From: DASWIV01 sp036397475
GTDB taxonomy: Bacteria; JAJVIF01; JAPKYR01
NCBI GenBank assembly: GCA_036397475.1
Contig: DASWIV010000067.1
Span: 1-6,279, forward strand
Direction of reading: 5' to 3'
Length of the DNA stretch: 6,279 bases
The position numbers and the translations under genes were made by a program. The notes beneath the pieces were generated by a model. It searched no databases. It saw nothing but the letters and a program-made list of their open reading frames with translations, and was not told the origin of the DNA. This document shows positions 1-4,854 of the stretch, one piece after another. Every line of letters starts with the position of its first letter. Position 1 is the stretch's first letter.

Positions 1-531
1 TAATTCGATCCGGCACCTGAATATCGACGCCAGATCCCGTACCAGCATCCTGAAATCGACCCGGCCGTCCGCCGCAAAATGAAATGTGACCTTCTTCCGG
101 TCGAACCGGATATCGGTCGCGAGCATTTTCATGTCAAGCGAATGGTGCTTAACCCGTTCCCTGCATTGGCCCAGGAAATCCGGCTCGTCCTTCCGGATGT
201 CCTCGAGGAATTGATCGTCATCTTCCGTGAAATACCTGATAACCTGTCCATCGATTAATTTAGACGAGGTATATTCACTGTCCTCGAAATCGTCATATGA
301 CGAATCCCGTTCGGATCTGCCATTTCCATTTCCCGACGCCTGATCGAGCGCGTCCTCGGGCATGGGGATTTCCTTGACGACAATCCCCCAGTCCTCGCCG
401 TACTCATCGGCAAATACAAACCGTTTCCTGAAGACCGGGTCGCCGAGCTCGGGATTCCATTTGATTTTTCTTATTTTGCCTAGTTTGCCGTAGTTAAATT
501 CGATGTATCGTAAGGTTTCTGTATCGTTCAT
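1..531 (-). CDS. ricT: PSP1-domain protein, RicT/YaaT-like (3' end cut by window edge)
   Basis: This reading frame starts at ATG (529-531) and stays open to base 1, giving 177 N-terminal residues; the C-terminus is outside the window. The match to the PSP1/RicT (YaaT) family rests on QVIRYFTEDDDQFL (about 96-109), a Cys in GQCRERV (123), and the hallmark stretch VTFHFAADGRVDFRMLVRDL (148-167) followed by FRCRIEL (171-177), close to the family pattern of 'FtAdgRVDFReLVrdLA..f.tRIEL'. In B. subtilis RicT works with RicA and RicF in an Fe-S-containing complex that affects RNase Y-dependent mRNA processing, sporulation and competence. The Cys-rich segment usually carrying the cluster ligands lies beyond the window, so metal binding cannot be judged. 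Residues about 59-92 are an acidic, Ser/Gly-rich, probably disordered linker. The gene follows holB by 17 bases, with only a weak Shine-Dalgarno (GAGTGG). Family assignment is firm; a RicT-specific role is inferred. Confidence 0.88.
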   Translation of the reverse strand, partial: MNDTETLRYIEFNYGKLGKIRKIKWNPELGDPVFRKRFVFADEYGEDWGIVVKEIPMPEDALDQASGNGNGRSERDSSYDDFEDSEYTSSKLIDGQVIRYFTEDDDQFLEDIRKDEPDFLGQCRERVKHHSLDMKMLATDIRFDRKKVTFHFAADGRVDFRMLVRDLASIFRCRIEL

Positions 532-548
532 ATTTTACCACTCTATAT

Positions 549-1637
549 TTAACCCTCGTGGACGCTGTAATACAGCCTCTCGAGAAGCATATCCTGCTGG
601 CAGTTCGCATCGATCTTTTTCGCAAATTCCTGTAGAACTAAAATCCCGCGGCCGCTCTCATCTGAATTGTCGAAGTGAAGCAGCCGCCTGAGGACCATCG
701 CAAGTCCTGTAAGCTTCAGGCCCATTGCCTGCCCCTTGCTGGAACCTTGCTGGTCCGCTTTCCAGTTTAACGTATCTACCCGTAATTTGTCGACTTCGGA
801 ATAATAATTTTTCAATTCGAAGACATTCGCACCGCGTGGAATCCCGATCTCACGCTCAGTTGACGATAGCCTGTTCGCGTAATCTTTATAGGCTTCTTTC
901 CATTTCAGGGCTTCGGATATGGATAGCCGCTTTCCTTTGCGCCATTCCGCCATCCATTCCCGCAGTTCAGATATCAGGTCCCGGTAATTTTCATTGTACG
1001 CCCACATCAGGAAAATTCCCGGCGACCCGTTTGAATATTCGAGCGCATGTTCGATCCCATCTTCCGGCTTTCCCTTTTCAAGCGTGTCCGCGAAAACCCT
1101 CATCTCCGAATCCGATAAATTTGAAAATCGAATTTTATATGACCTTGACCGGACAGTGGAAATGATCGAGTACGGAGAATCGCTTATCAGTACGAAATAC
1201 AGGTCCGTCCCCGGCTCTTCCAGAATTTTTAATGCTGCATTCGACGCTTCCGTGGTAATTACATCAGCGTTATCAAAAATGAAAACCCTTTTAGATCCCG
1301 ACGCGGTTTTCATCGACGCGAGCGAGACAATCTCCCGCATTTCGTCGACCTTTATCTGCCCCGGCTTTGAAATAACCAGTATGTACGGATGAGCGCCTGT
1401 ACGTATCGCACTGCAGGAGTAACAATCGCATAAAGGTTCCCTGCTTTTTTCACAGTTGAGGTTTTTAGCAAATTGAATTGCCGCGGCGAGTTTCCCGATA
1501 CCTGGTGGGCCTGAGAACAGAAGAGTACCGGGCACACGATCAGTCTCAGCGAGCTGATTTAAAATTCTCGCGGGGATTTTGTGGCCCACAATCGAATCGT
1601 ATCCGGTTAGGGATTTTTGTCCGGTTTTACTTGCCAA
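549..1637 (-). CDS. holB: DNA polymerase III delta' subunit (clamp loader)
   Basis: This 362-residue AAA+ protein is the delta' subunit of the clamp loader, which helps place the beta sliding clamp on primed DNA. Visible landmarks in order: YDSIVGHKIP (13-22), P-loop GPPGIGK (43-49), a four-Cys zinc-module candidate (C62, C70, C72, C75) followed by HP (83-84), a Walker B-like segment RVFIFDNADVIT (117-128), ASNAALKILEEP (131-142) matching the family's 'AaNALLKtLEEPp', and VRSRS (162-166), which aligns with the SRC arginine-finger motif. Oddities: Leu follows the P-loop Lys instead of Ser/Thr nearby, the second and third Cys are one residue apart instead of the usual two, and SRC is SRS with the Arg kept. 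Delta' proteins often do not hydrolyse ATP, so these changes do not imply a broken gene. The start is TTG; upstream the frame meets a stop before any ATG, and the first internal Met is residue 100, past the P-loop. An AGGTTGA stretch ends 7 bases before TTG. It follows yaaR by 19 bases. Confidence 0.95.
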   Translation of the reverse strand: MASKTGQKSLTGYDSIVGHKIPARILNQLAETDRVPGTLLFSGPPGIGKLAAAIQFAKNLNCEKSREPLCDCYSCSAIRTGAHPYILVISKPGQIKVDEMREIVSLASMKTASGSKRVFIFDNADVITTEASNAALKILEEPGTDLYFVLISDSPYSIISTVRSRSYKIRFSNLSDSEMRVFADTLEKGKPEDGIEHALEYSNGSPGIFLMWAYNENYRDLISELREWMAEWRKGKRLSISEALKWKEAYKDYANRLSSTEREIGIPRGANVFELKNYYSEVDKLRVDTLNWKADQQGSSKGQAMGLKLTGLAMVLRRLLHFDNSDESGRGILVLQEFAKKIDANCQQDMLLERLYYSVHEG

Positions 1638-1656
1638 ATATATGTCAACCTGCTTA

Positions 1657-2124
1657 TCAGCGGTACAGATCCATTAATAATCCCTGGATCGTAGTCAGTT
1701 CCCTGATGACCTTAAAATCGGGTGCGTCGCCAAGTACAAACCTGCTCAATTCCTCGAGCTCGACATTCACCCGCTTCACAACAAGAAGCTGCTTCCGCCT
1801 GTTAATTCCCTTACGGGAAACCGCTTCTTTTACATCAAGCACTTCTTCTATATAAGTTTTCAAAAATTGGCTTACCTTTTCCCGGTATTCTTCGAGGTCT
1901 TCCAGCAGCCGACGCCTTGACAGTATTGTCGCCAGCCTGGAAATATCCTCGAAGATTAATTCAAGTCTCTTCTCGGTAGGGTTCCTTGACGCCCTCGAAA
2001 GTACCGATTCGAACGACACTCCTTCAGCCTGTGGAATTTCAGGGGGATTGCCGGGCACCCTTGATACCCGCTCAGCCGATTTATTCGCAGTCGACTTCCG
2101 GATTTTATCGAGAAAGTCCGCCAT
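1657..2124 (-). CDS. yaaR: YaaR family protein (DUF327)
   Basis: This 155-residue soluble protein of the YaaR/DUF327 family has no assigned biochemical role that I know of. Recognition rests on SRKGINRRKQLLVVKRVN (103-120), on VELEELSRFVLGD (121-133), and on the ending IQGLLMDLYR (146-155), which fit the family's C-terminal half. Length is close to B. subtilis YaaR, about 146 residues. The first 35 or so residues are polar and Pro-rich and probably disordered. The rest is Leu/Glu/Arg/Lys-rich and predicted helical, possibly coiled coil around 50-100. There is no signal peptide or membrane segment. It starts 2 bases after the stop of the secreted-protein gene without a good Shine-Dalgarno, which suggests translational coupling. 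Its position directly before holB and ricT matches the Firmicutes yaaR-holB-yaaT order, and that synteny strengthens all three calls. Confidence 0.87.
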   Translation of the reverse strand: MADFLDKIRKSTANKSAERVSRVPGNPPEIPQAEGVSFESVLSRASRNPTEKRLELIFEDISRLATILSRRRLLEDLEEYREKVSQFLKTYIEEVLDVKEAVSRKGINRRKQLLVVKRVNVELEELSRFVLGDAPDFKVIRELTTIQGLLMDLYR

Positions 2125-2126
2125 AA

Positions 2127-3431
2127 TTAATCTACATGCGTTCCATCGAGCACACCTGAATCTATCAGGTCACCAACCATATCAGCCAGCAGGCGTCCTA
2201 TATCCGTACGTATCATCAGGTCGTCGCCGCCGTTGTCAAGCTCGTATGCATCGTGCATATTATCCGCTTCAAATTCTCCTCCCCAGATTTCAGAGCCGCC
2301 GGTTCCATCGATCATTTTGGTATCGATGGTTAACTGGACACGAACGGTCCTGTCCTGGTGCAGGGCGGTTTCTATTCCGGGAATTTTCAGCTGGTCGAGT
2401 TCGCTGAGAATTATGACATCCACATTGTACTGCTCGCAGATCCAGACCGCCCGATCATACATCACCGCTCCACCGAACATCGCTTCGTCCCACGGGATGT
2501 ACACAATTTCATAATCCTCGTGGCTTCCAAGTATGTCCTGGAACAGCTGGTCGCAAACCGGAGAATAGCCGTCAATATCCGCCGATTCTGTGAACTGGAC
2601 AATCCCGATACGCTTGACCGGAGGCACATCATAATCGTGCTGGGCTTCGAGTGAGAACCGGGGAGTATTACCGGCAACATTGGGGTCGACCAGTGTACCC
2701 TGTGGCAGGGTCGGATCGCTTGTTATAAGGGTCGGGTCGACATTATTTGTCGGGACCGGGGGTGGAAATACCGAGTCGGGATAATCCGGATAATTTTCGG
2801 GGTAATCCTCGGGTGGCGGCGGGAAATTGTCCGGGAAATTTGCCCTGACTACTCCCCTGCTGCCAAACGCGATCTCCGTGTACGCAACCTGCGCTGTAAT
2901 CTCACCTTCGGCGATCTGGTACAGGAATCCATCATAAAGATTGATCGAGTCCCCTGTGTCCCACGCTTCCTGGGCAAGAGCTATCTGGCTCGGAAGTCCG
3001 TCGCGGCTTTCGATAAAGGAATAAGCCAGCCCTCCGCGAAGCATCGGCGCTAGAAAATGGCCAAAGGACGGAAGGATCTGAAATGTGTATTCGTCCCAGT
3101 CCAGCGTGAGGTTCAGCGACGTGAACTCTGTCTCGCTCAACTTTTGCCCATTAGCCTTGTACGCGTACTGGTACCCGTCGCTGATTATTATCCCATCGGC
3201 GTTTATCCGGGCGATATCCCCCACAGTGATGATCCAGTCCATCGAGTATTCGTAGGAAAGAACCGTCACACCCCGAAGCGTCCCGGTTTCATCCCCTGAT
3301 TTAATGAAAATAAGGCTGGACTCGGACGTATATACGCCGGGATAATCCTCGGCCTGCGCCGGTACCGGCAGCAGGATAATTATTGTTAACAGGATGAGTA
3401 CCCATCCTCGTGGTAATCTGCGTGTCCCCAT
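2127..3431 (-). CDS. Secreted two-domain protein with CsgG/TolB-N-like C-terminal domain
   Basis: I do not recognise a named family. From the ATG at 3431 the protein has 434 residues. It begins with a Sec signal peptide: basic MGTRRLPRG, a hydrophobic core about 10-22, then PVPAQA with likely cleavage after residue 27. Residues about 29-191 form an uncharacterised beta-rich domain. Residues 199-253 are a Pro/Asp/Tyr-rich linker. The C-terminal domain (about 272-384) runs KRIGIVQF, then a helix, YEIVYIP, a helix, VDVIILSEL, then VRVQLTIDTKMIDGTGGSEIW. This alternation, with a 'D..tG..iW' end, resembles the fold shared by CsgG, LpoB and the TolB N-terminal domain; this is inference from pattern only. 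No lipobox is seen. An ATG 15 bases upstream (3446) is possible and would give 439 residues, but the GAGGAAG placed 6 bases before 3431 favours the shorter form. It is the first gene of the operon with yaaR-holB-ricT, and its role there is unknown. Confidence 0.85.
   Translation of the reverse strand: MGTRRLPRGWVLILLTIIILLPVPAQAEDYPGVYTSESSLIFIKSGDETGTLRGVTVLSYEYSMDWIITVGDIARINADGIIISDGYQYAYKANGQKLSETEFTSLNLTLDWDEYTFQILPSFGHFLAPMLRGGLAYSFIESRDGLPSQIALAQEAWDTGDSINLYDGFLYQIAEGEITAQVAYTEIAFGSRGVVRANFPDNFPPPPEDYPENYPDYPDSVFPPPVPTNNVDPTLITSDPTLPQGTLVDPNVAGNTPRFSLEAQHDYDVPPVKRIGIVQFTESADIDGYSPVCDQLFQDILGSHEDYEIVYIPWDEAMFGGAVMYDRAVWICEQYNVDVIILSELDQLKIPGIETALHQDRTVRVQLTIDTKMIDGTGGSEIWGGEFEADNMHDAYELDNGGDDLMIRTDIGRLLADMVGDLIDSGVLDGTHVD
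2772..2813 (-). repeat. Short in-frame tandem repeat (Pro-Asp/Glu-Asp/Asn-Tyr) in linker
   Basis: The coding strand holds four degenerate units encoding PEDY, PENY, PDY and PDS, with 12-, 12-, 9- and 9-base periods that share the CCC/CCG-GA core. They lie within the Pro-rich linker between the two domains of the secreted protein and probably arose by slippage. Synonymous codon differences between units show the repeat is not recent. Confidence 0.6.
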
Positions 3432-3437
3432 TTTCGT

Positions 3438-3444
3438 CTTCCTC
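3438..3444 (-). promoter_or_regulatory. Ribosome binding site deciding the start of the secreted protein
   Basis: The coding strand reads GAGGAAG, 6 bases before the ATG at 3431. It overlaps the competing upstream ATG at 3446, which itself has only AT-rich sequence before it. This favours initiation at 3431. Confidence 0.6.
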
Positions 3445-3479
3445 ATAAATTACGATTTACAGCCGTTTATGAACCTATG

Positions 3480-3509
3480 ATTATAACAGAGCCGGAAAGG
3501 TTCTAACAA
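3480..3509 (-). promoter_or_regulatory. Sigma70-type promoter for the yaaR-holB-ricT operon
   Basis: On the minus strand, a perfect TATAAT -10 box (3480-3485) carries an extended -10 TG one base upstream (TGTTATAAT). It is preceded at an 18-base spacing by TTGTTA (3504-3509), a 4 of 6 match to TTGACA. Transcription would begin near 3473, about 40 bases before the ATG at 3431. It sits between the terminator of the previous unit and the first gene of this one. No operator-like inverted repeat is seen around it. Confidence 0.75.
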
Positions 3510-3538
3510 ACGATTCAGGAAGTAATTAAAATGAGAAG

Positions 3539-3574
3539 AAAAAAAATCCCGGTACGCCGCGGCGGACCGGGATT
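3539..3574 (-). terminator. Rho-independent terminator after the lipoprotein gene
   Basis: A perfect 9-bp outer stem pairs AATCCCGGT (3545-3553) with ACCGGGATT (3566-3574). After one mismatch, a 3-bp GC stem closes a CGCG loop. On the minus strand the hairpin runs straight into eight U residues (A run at 3539-3546 on the plus strand). It starts 23 bases beyond the lipoprotein stop codon. The plus-strand side has no T run, so it works only for minus-strand transcripts. Confidence 0.93.
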
Positions 3575-3597
3575 AAATAGTTTGGCTTAAAGGATTT

Positions 3598-4836
3598 TCA
3601 CCACTCGCCATCGAGTGCTGAGAACTCGATATCCATAATCCAGAACTGAGTAGCGATTCTTCCTATCCCACCCGGAAATGTTGGATCCTTAGCATGAATA
3701 TTGAAAATGTAAGGATAAGAAGATGGAAAATCAGGCAGATTCTCATGCCACTCGGTCTGGAAATGATAAGGATAATATTCATCAGGATTCCCATCAGGAT
3801 GAGATATCAATTTTGATCCCCCACCGCCACTATTGTTTAAGGTCTCCCAGCCTAATCCATACTTTTCTATTGGAACGATCCCCCAATGTTTTAGCCGTAT
3901 GCGAATTGGTTTACCCATCTCTACATTGTTAGGGGCATCAGGATCAATAGGAGCATCCTGAGTAATCTCAAAATCATAAGGCATTGCGGAATTTGCATCT
4001 ATAGGAAAATCCGTTGCCGGGTTAGTAACCGGTTTGACAGTTGCTTCATTCCAGTGCGCATAAACAGCGTATCCAGCTTCAATTGGCCCCAGTTCCGGAG
4101 GTTTGATGATGAATGTACGAGTAACCGTTTTACCAACTTCGAACATATGGCGGGTTTCATTGGAATAATACCTGATGAAAGGATTCCAGGAACCGTAATC
4201 CGTTCCCGTCGCATATTTTCCCTCGTAATAATCAAATATTGGATAGTCATACCAATTATGGTAGGTCCAGTTAGACCATAAATGAGCGCGAGGACTCCAT
4301 AAGTTAAGAAACCCTTCATTGTTAACCAGTTCAGCATCGCCCTTTTCTGAACGAGAATAATAATCATACCATCCCTGGTATGGACCAGGATGAGATTGAT
4401 TGAATAACTCATCATCAGGTACTGACTGATGTGCCGGAAACATAATAATTCCCATTACATCAAATCCCGTATAGGCAGGATTATCGTACGGATGAGTGAG
4501 AGAAATATCGACTGACACATTGCCTTCAGGCGTCATATGGACATTGCTGGTATTTACGCAATTATAACAAGGTCCGCCTTCGAGGAGTTTGAGCGCATTC
4601 AGGTGCACTCCGTAAGTCTCGAGAGATGGGGACCGCTTAGGAATCACTTCAGCCGACGATCCATCGCTCGCAATATTCAGCTCATATAAACCCCATAACC
4701 AGTCTATTCCTCCAGCAAGATAAGAACTTCCTGAAGTTGGGTCAGTAATATCGGCATCCAGATTGCTCTGAATAGAATTGCCGGAACTGCAGCCAACTAT
4801 GAAAACTATGGCTAATAAAAGTATAAAATGCTTCAT
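3598..4836 (-). CDS. Exported lipoprotein of unknown function
   Basis: I cannot name this 412-residue protein. It opens with a textbook lipoprotein signal, MKHFILLLAIVFIVGC, giving a lipid-modified Cys16 after cleavage at IVG|C. The following SSGNS lacks the Asp+2 inner-membrane retention signal known from E. coli. The mature part has a CxxC (C90, C93) in GGPCYNCVNT. Next comes NVSVDISLTHPYDNP (106-120), then AYTGFDVMGIIMF (121-133). An extremely aromatic stretch follows (about 150-230, rich in W, Y and H), then a beta-rich C-terminal half containing a GGGG turn (337-340). The 'LTHPy...YTGFDV.GI' segment reminds me of exported proteins seen in uncultured-bacterium genomes, but I know no function for them. 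The overall look is an extracellular beta-sandwich-type protein, possibly binding carbohydrate; that is inference. It follows the propeller gene by 18 bases and ends at a terminator. Confidence 0.88.
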   Translation of the reverse strand: MKHFILLLAIVFIVGCSSGNSIQSNLDADITDPTSGSSYLAGGIDWLWGLYELNIASDGSSAEVIPKRSPSLETYGVHLNALKLLEGGPCYNCVNTSNVHMTPEGNVSVDISLTHPYDNPAYTGFDVMGIIMFPAHQSVPDDELFNQSHPGPYQGWYDYYSRSEKGDAELVNNEGFLNLWSPRAHLWSNWTYHNWYDYPIFDYYEGKYATGTDYGSWNPFIRYYSNETRHMFEVGKTVTRTFIIKPPELGPIEAGYAVYAHWNEATVKPVTNPATDFPIDANSAMPYDFEITQDAPIDPDAPNNVEMGKPIRIRLKHWGIVPIEKYGLGWETLNNSGGGGSKLISHPDGNPDEYYPYHFQTEWHENLPDFPSSYPYIFNIHAKDPTFPGGIGRIATQFWIMDIEFSALDGEW

Positions 4837-4841
4837 GAAAT

Positions 4842-4852
4842 ATCACATCCTT
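4842..4852 (-). promoter_or_regulatory. Near-perfect Shine-Dalgarno of the lipoprotein gene
   Basis: The coding strand reads AAGGATGTGAT, matching 10 of 11 bases of the full anti-Shine-Dalgarno complement AAGGAGGTGAT, and ends 5 bases before the ATG. It lies wholly in the 18-base gap after the upstream gene. It fixes the lipoprotein start and points to strong translation. Confidence 0.8.
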
Positions 4853-4854
4853 TG

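Noticed and set aside
725..1165. 146-residue plus-strand open frame, and an overlapping 132-residue one at 994-1392
   Set aside because: Both lie wholly opposite holB, whose motifs are certain. Their products show no recognisable domain and no ribosome binding site was evident.
1644..1649. TTGACA on the minus strand just before holB as a -35 box
   Set aside because: No reasonable -10 box lies 16-18 bases downstream, and the site would place transcription inside holB.
1478..1855. Plus-strand frame of 125 residues spanning the holB/yaaR junction
   Set aside because: It is antisense to two well-supported genes, and its product is low in recognisable structure.
2048..2407. Plus-strand frame of 119 residues opposite yaaR and the secreted protein
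   Set aside because: It is a shadow of the coding strand in region B, with Arg/His/Tyr-rich translation and no motif.
4054..4281. CRISPR, tRNA, rRNA or transposon signals anywhere in the window, with this plus-strand frame as an example checked
   Set aside because: No direct-repeat arrays, tRNA-like cloverleafs, transposase motifs or flanking inverted repeats were seen on either strand. The plus-strand frame here is only a shadow of the lipoprotein gene.
3999..4415. Minus-strand 138-residue frame inside the lipoprotein gene
   Set aside because: It lies in another frame of the same strand within a gene with a clear lipobox and Shine-Dalgarno. No start signal or domain of its own was found.
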